A stretch of DNA of 64,000 nt from Ilex aquifolium (Eukaryota; Streptophyta; Magnoliopsida; Aquifoliales; Aquifoliaceae), in assembly GCA_951799425.1 (NCBI GenBank), contig OX637407.1, positions 22,078,981-22,142,980 of the forward strand, in the 5' to 3' direction. Position 1 is the stretch's first letter; each line of letters opens with the position of its first letter. Under the pieces are notes generated by a model, which was not told where the DNA came from, made no database searches, and was given only the letters and a program-made list of their open reading frames with translations. Position numbers and translations under genes: made by a program. Positions 1-11,113 of the stretch are shown piece after piece.

Positions 1-507
1 TGAGCTATCCATTATTTCCAACAAAGCAAATTTTAACAAGTAGATCAGTGTAGGAAGATATGCATTATTTCCAATATGAGGTTTTTCTTGCAAGATTTCT
101 TCATGCACATTTTGCCAATGTTGTGGAAGATCAGCGTAGGAAGATATCAAGTCAGTCTTCAAGATATCAAAACGCCCAACTCAAGATCCTTTTCCCGTAG
201 CTCTTTAACAACTGACCAAATTTGTATGAATATTTGATCATCCAATGGTCATTTTCTAATTTTATTCTCACTTAATTTGTCGTGGTTTTTGCTTTCTCTC
301 TCAAATTTGTATGAATATACGCTTTTCAATACGTTTTCTAGGTTTTTATCATATGGATTTAAACCATGCTTTCATATAAATACAGCTAAACTAGGATATA
401 AGCAAACAAGAAAAATAAGAAAAACATTAAAAATGATGTTAATATATTAATTGATTCTGATTCGTTCTTTAAGGAAGCATCCATGAGTATTTGGTCCCTA
501 ATACTTA

Positions 508-552
<45 letters not shown>
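508..552. repeat. (TG)n(GA)n microsatellite in the MLP-1 3' flank
   Basis: A TG-dinucleotide run passes directly into a GA run about 200 bp beyond the stop codon of the minus-strand MLP-1 gene. The same compound microsatellite, with other lengths, lies in the equivalent place beside MLP-2 (about 19350-19404), MLP-3 (about 24599-24634) and MLP-5 (about 50809-50848), so it predates the gene duplications. Confidence 0.9.
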
Positions 553-752
553 CCAATATAAACAAGATTTACCACGCTATTTTGCATAGAAATATACACA
601 AAGCACCCCAAAAACATAAGAACACAACCTTCAGCAAGCACATATATATGTCCTTGACAGATACATTTTATTCATAGGAGAAATAGCAACCTTAACACTT
701 CCAAACATTCTTATATCTCACCAATAACCCACATATATCATCTTTATGCCTA

Positions 753-1926
753 TTACTTGAGATGGTGGGATTCAATGTCTTTGGTGATAGCGAGTAAGAG
801 GTCCATGATAGTATTTGGGTCTTCCACACCCTCATTCAACTTCTCAAACTCCAAAGTCCATGTCACCAAGTTATTTTCACCCTTTGTATCAACATGAACA
901 GTTATAATGAAGGTCTTGTACAGCTCCATGACATCTCCTTCAATCACCTTGAATGTCACGGACTTCTTTTCTTCATCAATGGCTTGGATAATCTCTTTGG
1001 CAACCTTCTCTTTCCCGTCTATATTGACACACCAGTATGATTGATTAATTACCCCCAAGCAGAAATTAAAAATGGTGTCATTCAAACCTAATTTATTAAT
1101 CTAATCTTTTGACTTAATTCATTATTATTGTTGGATTAATAGTGGGTCCCATTTAACATTAAGACATGAGAAAATCCATGTAGGAATTTGGATTTCTACA
1201 ACACAAGTCGAATAATGAACAATATGAATCATGAAGGGAGATTTATAGGATTATTAATGTGCTTGTAAGCCTTGTTAAGCCTCAAGAATAAAAACTATGG
1301 TGCTAAGAACAAGAACAGTATGATTTTGTAAAACAAACATGGATAATCGCATCCTATCAAGAGCCCCTTTTAACTTTTGGTAGGAAAACATGATTATCTG
1401 CAAATCACCTGCATTACATAAATCATGTTTACTTGGGATTGTTAATTTTAGGCCTCAAAGAAATAACCCTAATAGTCTTTCCATTTGAACAACATGAATT
1501 AGATATATGAATTTTTTGATCTCTAACTACAAGAGATAGATCAGGTGGCTGCACAAAAACCTATCACATGTACCGATGGATCTAAATTTTCGGAAAGGTC
1601 TAGTTTGATTACAGGGTAAGGCTATGGTAAAAGGTCTAATCTGATTAAAGGGTAAGAAACGAGTAAAGCATTAGTAACGCAGTTTTCACTTGTTTCAAAA
1701 ACATTCACCATAATATTTACTCAAAAAATAAACTAAAATATATCTTACCATGGGTGTAATTCCAGCAGATGATAGAGCCCACAGTTCCCCATTCGCCTTC
1801 ATGTATATCACAACCCTGAACGTTCCTGGGGCTCATATTTTTTATGTGGTGTGGTCTGTACCTATAGATCTCATGGAACACATCTCCATCAGACTTGATC
1901 TCAGTCTGAGCAACCAACTTTCCCAT
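753..1926 (-). CDS. MLP-1: major latex protein-like (Bet v 1 superfamily), two exons
   Basis: Exon 1 is 1749-1926 (59 codons plus 1 nt) and exon 2 is 753-1018 (266 nt, ending TAA). The intron 1019-1748 has a GTAAGA donor and an AATATAG acceptor, and the split codon is Asp. The product is 147 residues, close to the usual ~150 of the MLP family. It starts MGKLVAQTEI, has the family stretch HEGEWGTVGS before the intron and VEDPN...HHLK at the end. Family knowledge: a Bet v 1 fold with a hydrophobic ligand pocket, cytosolic, linked to stress and defence. A TATATAAA-type box lies about 82 nt upstream of the ATG (2008-2017, minus strand). Exon 1 is closest to MLP-3. The reading frame is intact, so it is probably functional; the exact ligand cannot be told. 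Confidence 0.88.
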
Positions 1927-2320
1927 TTCTAAAGCAAACTGTTTTCAAACAATAACCAGAAATTTAATGGAGGCAGGTGGTGGTAGCAAATGCTTCTCCC
2001 TGTGGTGTTTATATATATGGATGAGTTGTGAGTGACTGAGGCAATCAGATTTTCTCTTTCTCTCTCTGAACTCGACTTAATGTATCGTCACTATGTGATT
2101 GATAGTGCTAGGACCTATTGATAATTTAATGCTGGGACCCATTGACAATCTAATAACCACAATCATTGAGCCCCTAAATTATGCCCTCAAATTATGTCCG
2201 AATAACATTGCCTTTATGCTTTAACCTTGTCTATTTGTCTTCAGATGATTGAGATGGGGCACCCACCAATGGCGCACAATTACTAGAATATGATTTCTTA
2301 TTCCTGCAAGGGGACAAAAT

Positions 2321-2936
2321 CAGTAGCGGCTCAACAGTGTTATAAAAAATGCTTGGATTTTAGGTCCTATTTTTAAAGAAAGCCCCAACTTTTTAAATAT
2401 CATAAATAGTCTATGCAAAAAAATTAAATCTATAAATATTTTAAGCCCTACAAAAAGGCCTTATAAAAATACAAGTCCAATAAAAAAAAATTTTAAGGCT
2501 TCACTTCAAGGAAGACCCATAATTTATAGGTGTACAGTAATAGTCTAAACAAAAAATTTAAATCCATGCCTAAACAAAATATTTCAACTTAAATAGATTG
2601 GACCTATTAATTCAGCAGTAAAATTAAAAGATCCTCAAATTTATTTTTTAAAATAATGAAAAAAAAAAAAACTAATGGTAAAACTAAAGCTACTAAAAAA
2701 TCTAGTTTTAACCCCGAAAAAAATCAAGTTTAAACTTACCATCATAATTTTTCAATTATTCTTTCTTTTTCTTGCTATTAAGTTCAAATATGGTAACAAA
2801 AACTTAAATATAAAAATTTAATTAATATTTTCGTATTTAAAAAAATTTAAAATTAAATTTATTATTAATATTAAAAATAAAAAGGCATCATTTATCGTTT
2901 CCGCTTTAGGCTCCAAAATATCTCGGGCCACCCCTG
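2321..2936. mobile_element. hAT-type MITE, 616 bp
   Basis: The ends CAGTAGCGGCTC and (reverse complement) CAGGGGTGGCCC form a hAT-like imperfect terminal inverted repeat. Perfect 8-bp target duplications GACAAAAT flank it at 2313-2320 and 2937-2944. The related sequences at 27128 and 53595 read ...GACAAAATTGGGTC without the insert, which gives an empty site. The interior is AT-rich with no open frame. hAT elements make 8-bp duplications (family knowledge). Confidence 0.85.
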
Positions 2937-2944
2937 GACAAAAT

Positions 2945-3497
2945 AGGGTCAGTGTATTTTTTGTTATATAAATGTTTTTTTTTTCTTATATTATTCTTCA
3001 TAGTGAATCTTCACACCATGACCATAAAAGAGAAAGCCTGAATTGTCTGAATTTGAATATATATTCCTTGTACGGTGAAATCATATGCCAATGATTTGAA
3101 TTTGAGCCAATAAATTTACCATTTTCAAATTTATTTTGAAAAAAAAAAAGTAATTACGGAATTTTCAAATGAGTGAAAAATCGACTACATTAATCTCAAA
3201 AAGTCTGAACTTATAGCGAGTACGCGTGCCACTAATGTAGGACGAGCACACGCGCATTGTTGGTTATGCAATTTTCATCATGCAACTGATTTGGGAGGAA
3301 CTTGATTCAAATTTTTTTAAAAAGAAAAAAAAAAGAAAAAAGCAAATGTTTTGGTATATTTGTAAATTAGTTATATATAAGAATGAGTTTTTGTCACTGG
3401 CAGGGAACATACATTAAATTTGGTGGCTTTAGTGGATTATGTTTGATTCTGTCTGAATTAGGAACTTTTTTGTTTTCATTTAGCTAGTTTGTTCTCC
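2945..3497. other. AT-rich spacer with a dispersed repeat segment
   Basis: No gene is visible. The part from about 3040 to 3310 recurs in diverged form at about 16960-17119 continuing at 18092-18200, and partly at 8430-8520. It is an older dispersed repeat of unknown class. Confidence 0.5.
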
Positions 3498-4118
3498 ACT
3501 ACAATTGAACACAAATTATATTACATTAACTGTGCAGAAATGTATAACTATCCATGAAGGCATGCTTTCACTAAAATGGAACTTAACCAACAATTTAGGA
3601 ATTTAAAACCTAACAAAAATGCATAATAGTTTGAGAATGAAGAGCAACCACGGGGGTGTCTGCATGTGTGATTTTAATTGAGTTGTGTCGTGCTATTCGG
3701 TTTGTACAATTTCGAATTCATGTCATATTTTGGCATGTTAATTTATATGCCTCATGTCCAAGTTGATACATATAATTAGAGATTTAATAACCCTATAACT
3801 AGAATTTGTTTCTCTGTCAAACAATTATCATATACCATGGGTGCCCCATAAATTAATTATCAACTTGAATCACCTCTTAACGACACCCTATAAAAAATCA
3901 TCTAACCGAAAGCAATTCATACAATAGTAGATCACAAATATCAAAAACCAAAAAAAAAACAAATATCACCTAAACACTTGCAAGAACTTGATGGAGTTAC
4001 ACGGCTATCAGGACTGATTAGGTGTTGAGCCTTTGTAATCACCCTAAAAGAGTCATCTCTAACCTGATATAACAAGCTACCACCAAGAATGGTCAGCTCA
4101 TTCAAAGAGCTCTCCATA
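3498..4118 (+). repeat. Dispersed repeat block with gag fragment, copy a
   Basis: The block begins near ACACAAATTAT and ends in a decayed Ty3-type gag fragment (about 3965-4118), recognisable by comparison with the gag at 9944-10250. Other copies of the block begin at 6591, 8557, 27247 and 53710. This copy stops abruptly at 4118, where MLP promoter sequence starts. It is probably a derivative of a decayed Tat-like element. Confidence 0.6.
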
Positions 4119-4202
4119 CAATTTTCCCATTTCTAAACCCAATTGCTTTCAAACAATAACGCAGAAGCAGAAATTTAATGGAGGCAGGTGGTGGTAGCTA
4201 AT

Positions 4203-4889
4203 TAGGCCTATCAAAATTCGACACGATACGATTAATCGACACGAATTAAGCGGGTTTGTGTAAGATCTTAACGGGTTTGGAAGGTAAACGGGTTGATCCG
4301 TCAGACACGTTTAATAAACGGGTCGTGTTCGGGTGAGACATGTCAAACCGTTTTTCACACGTTTACCCGTTTAAAAAAAAGTTAATATAATAATAAATTA
4401 ATAATTATTTTAAAAAATTAGCTAGAAAAAAAGTAAAGAAATCAATACAAAAAAAAAAGTAAAATAGTAGTTCAAAGACAAATGAGGGGAGATGGGAGCA
4501 GTTCATGACAAAGGCAAACCAACCCCTTTTATTTTTGTCCCGCATCAGCAAATGAGGGGAGATGGGGAGGGTTGTCTTGCCTATAAAAGGCAGTGGCCTC
4601 TTGCCTTTTTTTGTATCCTTTAAATCTGATTTTTATGTGAAATTTGGCTAGAAATTCCTTGTTTTTGAGGTAAATACAATTGATAGTAAAAAAAGTGGTG
4701 TATTAAAATTTGTTGATATAATTTTTTTTAAAAATTAAACGGGTTAAACGAGCCGTGTCGTGTTACCCGTTTATTAAACAAGTCGTGTTCTTATTGAGAT
4801 TTTTCACCAGTTTATTAAACGTGTCGTGTATGAGTTTACATGTTTTTCACCTGTCACCTATTTAACCCGACACATTTGACACCTTTGTG
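4203..4889. mobile_element. Non-autonomous insertion in the MLP promoter remnant
   Basis: It is flanked by direct repeats GCTAAT (4197-4202 and 4890-4895); with one mismatch the duplication extends to 8 bp. The ends share a loose inverted repeat (TAGGCCTATCAAAAT against CCACAAAGGTGTCAAAT). Both arms are rich in CGTGTCG/ACGGGT motifs typical of a common plant hAT-like MITE type. The intact promoters of the other MLP genes show the empty site. No coding capacity is seen. The hAT assignment is an inference from the near-8-bp duplication. Confidence 0.65.
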
Positions 4890-5055
4890 GCTAATGCTTC
4901 CCCCTATGGTGTTTATATAGCTAAGTTGTGAGTGAGTGAGGCAGTCAGATTTTCTCTCTCTCTCTTCTCAAATTTGGACGTTATTATACTGTGTGTCGCG
5001 ATATGTGCCACAAAGACAGCCTCTTATTAGATAAAAATTTTGTACTAAAAAATTA

Positions 5056-5889
5056 GGGAGAATTACATTCTGACCCTAAAGTTTGTCACTTGATCACTTA
5101 CACCTCCTGAGGTTTGTACGCGCGTAACACTTGGACCCCTATCGTTAATGTCTGTTAGTATATCCGTTAATAAATTACACTCAGACCCCCTAAAATTTGT
5201 AGAATTGTAATACTTAGACTCCTCAAGTTAAAATGTTATACTTAGACCAAAACTACTCTAATCAAAGATAGAATATTAAATATTTTAAATTTTACAATCA
5301 AAATTTCATGTTCTATTATGAAATTATTAAAATAAAATAAAAAATAAAAATCTAAATCTAAATTTTTCTTACAAAATTAAAATTAGTTACACTATCTATT
5401 GGAATTTAATTTGTTGGTTAAACGACCAAATTAAACTACCAAATTATCCAATTAAAAGTTAGAAGATATTGTGTTCATTACAGTTTGACACCTTATTTAA
5501 TTTTTTTAGTTTTTATTTTAATATATAATATAATTGTATATTAATTACGATTTAAAAAAAAAAATTGGATCTTTATTTTTGATTTAATTTCAATAAATAA
5601 TATAATAAAACATGAAATTTAGTCGTAAAATTTAAAATATTTAATATTCTATCTTTGATTAGAGTATTTTTGGTCTAAGTATAATATTTTAAATTTAAAG
5701 AGTCTAAGTATTACACTCCTACAAATTTTAGGAGATCTGGTTGTAATTTACTAACAGATAAACATTGACGGCAGTGGTCTAAGAGTTAAGCGTGTACAAA
5801 CTTTATGGGGTTTGTGTACAATATTTTAAATGTCAAAGGATCTGAGTGATTAAATGACAAACCTCAAAAAATCTAGATGTAATTCTCCT
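5056..5889. mobile_element. Foldback element with ~290-bp imperfect inverted arms
   Basis: The left arm (5056 to about 5345) begins GGGAGAATTACAT; the right arm, read in reverse complement from 5889, begins AGGAGAATTACAT. The two stay alignable for about 290 bp, including the shared stretch CTAATCAAAGATAGAATATT. The centre is AT-rich and non-coding. Flanks give only a degenerate ~10-bp direct repeat, so the superfamily (perhaps Mutator-like) is uncertain. Confidence 0.75.
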
Positions 5890-6590
5890 AAAAAAACTAT
5901 TTCCTTGCCGGACTAAATCCCCGATCCTTGCCGACATTATCCTTTTTTCCATCCCATCAATTATTCCATATTGTTGAGTTTAAAAATTAAGTAATGTTAC
6001 GCGGGCTTAAAGATTATTTGTCATAGAAAATTGTAGTACAGATGTGGACAAGAATAATTTTTGAAATTACAATAGTGCCCAATACAATAATTTCATAGGC
6101 TTGGATTGCTTTTTGCCGAAGGATATTATGCTAAATTACAGTCAAAATGATGTGAGTGGGCCGGTTGGGTTGGTTCATGCCTGAATGGGGCCCACACGTT
6201 AACAAGAATAGTATCCAAATGTAGGATTGGATAGACAAGAATGCATTTTTTTCCTAATCTTCAATTTGGACGGGCAATCCGAATTTAACCGGAATCCAAC
6301 TCGAAACCAACAGGACTTGGGTTGAGGTTTTAATCTTTGGGTTAGATCAGGGCAAAAAAAGCTAATCCGAATTAAATTCGGACAATACCTGGATTGAGAC
6401 ATCAGATTTTCGGATTTAACCTAAATATATAAATCGAATTTAACCCGAACATATTTAAAATAAAATATATAAATTAACTGGGTAAAGCCTTCAATGGTCA
6501 CCTCCTCACTCAGACCCTCACTCTCTCAGCCTCTCTCAAACACCTCCCTCTCTCACTCCGTCTCTCAGCCTCCCTCATAGGCATTAACTG

Positions 6591-7395
6591 GGGTTGAACA
6601 CAAATTATATAACATTAATTGTGCAAAATGTAGAACTATCCATGAAGGGCTGCTTTCACTAAAATGGAACTTAACCAACAATTTAGAATTTTAAAACCTA
6701 CCAGAAATGCATAATAGTTTGAGAAAGAAGAGCAACCATGGGGGTGTCTTCATATGTGTGATTTTAATTGAGTTGCATCATGTCATTCGATTTGTATAAT
6801 TTCAGATTCGTGTCATATTTGGGCATGTTAATTTATATGCCTCGTGTCCAAATGGACACATATAATATGTGATTTAGCAAATCTATAACTAGAATTCGTT
6901 TCTCTCTCAACCAATTATTCTATACCATGGGTACCTCATAATTAATTATCTACTTGATTCACGTCTTAACAATACCCGATAAAAAAGCATCTAACTGAAG
7001 ACAATTCATACAATAGTAGATCACAAATATCAAAAAAAGAAAAAAAAAATTGATATTTTTTCATATGGTACAAGTTGAACAAATTTATTGTACTAAAATT
7101 GAGTTATTTGTATTTTACATTAACACTCATGATACCAGAGAAAATGGACAGGTCAGGTCACCCGTTGTAGTCATCTCTCAGAGTATACCTATAGAGAGTC
7201 CAAGACAAAAGCATAGCTCCAAGAACACAAAACCAACACTGACCTCCAACATGGAAACTATCGGAAGGGACAGAAGGGGAACTTCACCAGATTATTGTAC
7301 CTTATGTCATACGTCGGGCAAAAAGCCTCTCAATGTCCAAATATTACCTAAATATTCCCTGACAATCTATCTAATATTATATTTAGGAAGTTAAA
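6591..7395 (+). repeat. Dispersed repeat block, copy b
   Basis: This is a diverged copy of the block at 8557-9370, running through the ATACCAGAGAAAATGG and TCGGGCAAAAAGCCTCT segments seen there. Copy c places these segments upstream of a primer-binding-like site, so they look like decayed LTR. The open stretch 7050-7394 has no recognisable protein. Confidence 0.55.
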
Positions 7396-8124
7396 TTATC
7401 AATTTATAAAATCATAACGACGGTCAAAATTAATCAAATTTTCATCTACTTTGATCCAATTGTACAAAATTAATTCATCCCAAAAAAAAATTTCCGATCA
7501 ATTTCTCTGCACGACCACCAATGCCAGACAAATAAATCAACACACTCCCTAATGTTAAACAATCACATCAATTTACACCTACATCTCTTTTCATTTTAAT
7601 TTTAAATTATGTAATTAAAAAACTAAATTATTATTTAAAATACAACTATTACAAGATTAGTTCGATTTTTGATATTGTATAATGTCTTTAAACATGAGGT
7701 TATTGTTAGTATGTATGTATATATATATATGATAATCAATCGTTGATTTGAATTGCACATTTATAAAAACACAATAGCGATTGAGATTGATCTAATATTT
7801 GTCAAATTTCATTTAATGATATAAAATTTATTCCAAAAATAATTTTTCCGTCCAAAAACATCATATTTATGCACGGCTCCTAATGTCAAACAATTCAACA
7901 TACACATTCACAATGCAATCAATGCCACTAATCTGAGCACACCTACCTCTCTCTTCTCTTTCTTCTCTCTCTCCAAACCTACCTTACTATTTAAAATATA
8001 AATGTTGCTTGATAAATAATCGATTTTTAGTATTGAAAAGTGTCTTCAAGTACGTAGTTATTACTAGTCATATAATATCCCATAAAATAATTTGTCGCTG
8101 AGCTCCATTGACTAAACGTTCCAA
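7396..8124. other. AT-rich spacer
   Basis: The spacer is non-coding and AT-rich, with a short (TA)n run near 7717. No gene, RNA or element boundary could be recognised. Confidence 0.4.
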
Positions 8125-8125
8125 G

Positions 8126-8193
8126 TGCATCCAGCAAAAAACGAACCTACGAATTTGCCTAGTTGGGCGCTTTAACCATTCAGTCATGGATGC
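8126..8193 (-). pseudogene. Plastid-derived trnI-CAU relic (NUPT fragment)
   Basis: On the minus strand the sequence starts GCATCCATGACTGAATGG, runs through TTAAAGCGCCCAACT and GAATTCG-like AAATTCGTAGGTTCG, and closes with CTGGATGCA. Acceptor stem, D arm and T arm of plastid tRNA-Ile(CAU) are recognisable from memory of that gene. The anticodon-arm segment holding CAT is missing, so it cannot act as this tRNA. It is most likely an old nuclear insertion of plastid DNA. Flanking plastid sequence was not recognised, so a tRNA-derived repeat is the alternative. Confidence 0.65.
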
Positions 8194-8556
8194 AAAGAGA
8201 CTCAACGACTGAACTAGGTTTTGAGATGGGACACCGCCACCATGGCACACATTTACGTATTCTGCATAACATCTTAGATTTATTCACACTACCATATAAT
8301 ATTAGGATATAAGATTACAATATCGATTTCAATACTTTCATTTATCTCAATAATAAATTTTTGAATTGGATAATCTATAACAATTTGTGAAAAATATTAA
8401 ATTGATATAAGATTAAAAGCGATAAGTTAACTTTCAAATGAGTGAAAAATCGGCCACATTAATCGTAGGAAGTCTGAGATTTGAGCTAGTACACATGCTT
8501 CTAATGTAGGACGAGCAAAGGGGCTTTGTTTTTGTGGCTTTACTGGACTATACTAC
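8194..8556. other. Spacer
   Basis: No gene is seen. The region from about 8420 to 8520 repeats part of 3160-3240. Confidence 0.4.
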
Positions 8557-9648
8557 GGTTGAACACAAATTATATAACATTAATTGTGCATAAATGTATA
8601 ACTATCCATGAAGGCCTGCTTTCACTAAAATGGAACTTAACCAACAATTTAGGATTTTAAAACCTACTAGAAATGCATAATAGTTTGAGAATGAAGAACA
8701 ACCATGGGGCAGTCTGCATGTGTGCTTTTAATTGAGTTGTGACATATCATTCGGTTTGTACAATTTTCGGATTCATGTCACATTCGGGCACGTTAATTTA
8801 TATGCCTCTTATCTATTCACATCTTAACATCACCCTATAAACACCCCCCTTACTTCAATTTTTATTGACCTAAAAAAAAAATAACACACTGCAAGGAATT
8901 TATTTTTCGTCGACATTAAAATACCGGCTTTCGTAAGAAATGCCAGCGAAGACTTCAATTAATACCCTATAAAAAATCATCCAACTAAAGACAATTAATA
9001 CAATAGTAGATCACAAATATAAAAAAAAAAAATGATTATTTTTGCATATAATACAAGTTGAACGAGTTTGTTGTACTAAAATCGAGTTATTCGTGTTTTA
9101 CATTAATAGTCATGATACCAGAGAAAATGGACAGGTCAGGTCAGCCGTTATGGTCATCTCCCAGAGCAGACTTGAAGACAGCCCAAGAAAAAACACACCT
9201 CCAAGACCACAACACCAATTAAGACTGACCTCCAACATGAAAACTATCTGAAGGGACACAAGGGAAACTTTACCAAAAACACCCTACATTGGGCAAGATG
9301 TCACTATTTCTAGAAACTTATATCATACCTTGGGCAAAAAGCCTCTAAATGTCCAAATATGCTCTAAATATTCATTGACAATTCTGTTTATATAAAGCAA
9401 TGAAAAATTGTAACAGGGAGTAAGCCAATACACCGCCCCTAAGAAAATCCTACTGTGTATCTCTTTCTTCCTCAAATAATAAATGCCTTAGGAGCAAGAG
9501 TTTTCCATAGATATTGGACAACTCCTGCGCTTCAGCATGACAAACCATTTTAATCTTTGTATTTTCTTTGTTTAATTTGATCTCTCATCGCACTTAATTA
9601 GCATCTCATCCATCATAGTATTTCTTAATTTTTACACTATCAGCTTAG
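8557..9648 (+). repeat. Dispersed repeat, copy c, ending as a decayed LTR
   Basis: This longest copy of the block ends just before AGCAACGTCTGTGGCAAAG (about 9651-9669). That is a mutated form of the GGCGCCGTCTGTGGGAA primer-binding region seen after the young Tat LTR at 36843. A polyadenylation-like AATAATAAATG lies near 9476. The last part is therefore probably the LTR of the element whose gag follows; its left end could not be fixed. Confidence 0.55.
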
Positions 9649-9702
9649 CAACGTCTGTGGCAAAGATCTTCATCATTCGAAACCAAAACTCCATTATTGT
9701 TT

Positions 9703-11113
9703 GATGGTTCGAACCATAAGCATGAGCCATAACCAAGAAAATCAACCCAGGGCTTCTTTGCCATAAGCCCTTCCGGCTAATCAGCCACCATTAGGAGACT
9801 AGGGGAACTCTTAATAGGGTTACCAAAGCAGAAGGTAGGAGTCGATCAAACAATAACACCCACAATCAACGAAATCAAAATAACTAGGAGGAGGGCAAGA
9901 GCCGCACTGGGGAACTTTGTCAAGAACAAGACCCCCCATCTAAATGAGGTCCAAGTGCTACAAACTGAATCTCTCTTTACATAGGAGATCCAGAACTTTC
10001 TCCATGCCCATTATGGAAGCCATTGATGGAACCAAGGATCTATTCAATCACCTACACTTACAAGAACTTGATGGAACTACTGCTACACGACTATCAAGAC
10101 CGGTCAGGTGTCGAACCTTCGCAATCACCCTGAACAGGTCAGCTCTAACCTGATATAATAAGCTACCATAAGGAATGATCAGCTCATTCAAAGAACTCTC
10201 CATACAATTTGTCTTGCATTTCATTAGCGAGAAGTCATTTGAAACCAACTTCATACCTCCTCAACATCAATTAAAAGCCTGACGAAATGCTAGGAAAGTA
10301 TATTGTGCTTCAATCTAAAAATCCTGAAAATTAATAGTCTCGACAAGAAAGTAACTCTAGTAGCTTTTATTGTCGGACTACAGCTTGCAAAATTTGTATT
10401 TTCAGTATCCAAGCACCCTCACACCAGCATGACAAACATGCTTGCCAATGCTGGAAAATATATGAATGGCAAGGAGGTCCTCTAAGCACAACACAACTCA
10501 TCATCTACAACTGATCATCAAGGAGCAAGAAGAGAAAATAAACCAGCCCCATGAAAAGGAGAACCTTCGCCTCGAAAAAAAGGAGATGTTTGAGATAAAC
10601 TTGGACCCCCCCGAATAGAACATCCCACCAAGGTTTGTCCCTAAGCGCTACACACCTCTTAACACCTTGGTAGTGCAAGTGCTGCACTAGGTCCAACGTG
10701 AAAAATTTCGTAAATGACACACAAAGATGAGGTCAGATCCTCAGAAGAGGAACATGAACAAGTACTGCAACTTCAATCGAGACCATGGGTACGAGACTAA
10801 TGAGTGCATCCAGCTGAAGAAGGAAACTAAATTCCTCATTCAAATCATCTCAGGCAATTTATAGCCCAGGATGTGGATCACCGTGATGAGAACCTTGGAA
10901 AGTTGCCCAAGGCTAGACAACAACATCAACAGTTGATGAGAGAGATCAGGGTCATTTTAGGAGGTTTTGCTGGGGAGAAGAATCTAGTTCAGCTCGCAAA
11001 ACCCACGTAAGAAAAACCCAAGCAGAGGACTACCAAGAATTTTTTGTTGTCCATAAAGCTCCTCAACTTGACACTGAGATTATCTTCTCTAATGTTGACT
11101 TGGAAGCATGCCA
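9703..11113 (+). pseudogene. Decayed Tat-lineage Ty3 gag (first part)
   Basis: Translated in shifting frames, it reads through a gag-like start (near 9703), DGTKDLFNHL (about 10028), a KVALTAFMSGL-like segment (about 10347), a CCHC-type knuckle NKYCNFNRDHGYETNEC (about 10755) and the pre-protease linker ending near 11108. Many stops and frameshifts are present. A 2.3-kb LTR interrupts it at 11114 and the reading resumes at 13445. Confidence 0.75.

Larger units (their letters stand above)
4119..6260 (-). pseudogene. Remnant MLP start codon and promoter, coding part lost
   Basis: The segment opens with the reverse complement of an MLP start region (CCCATTTCTAAA), followed by the family's 5' leader and TATA area (near 4911) and the TC-rich upstream tract. 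It continues as far upstream sequence matching 24100-24430 and 50380-50640, with 6040-6260 as the best match. No exon body remains, because sequence below 4119 is the unrelated gag repeat. Two transposons split it (4203-4889 and about 5056-5889). Confidence 0.75.

Noticed and set aside
7050-7394. 114-codon plus-strand frame
   Set aside because: Lies in a dispersed repeat block that looks like decayed LTR; copy c is not open over the same stretch.
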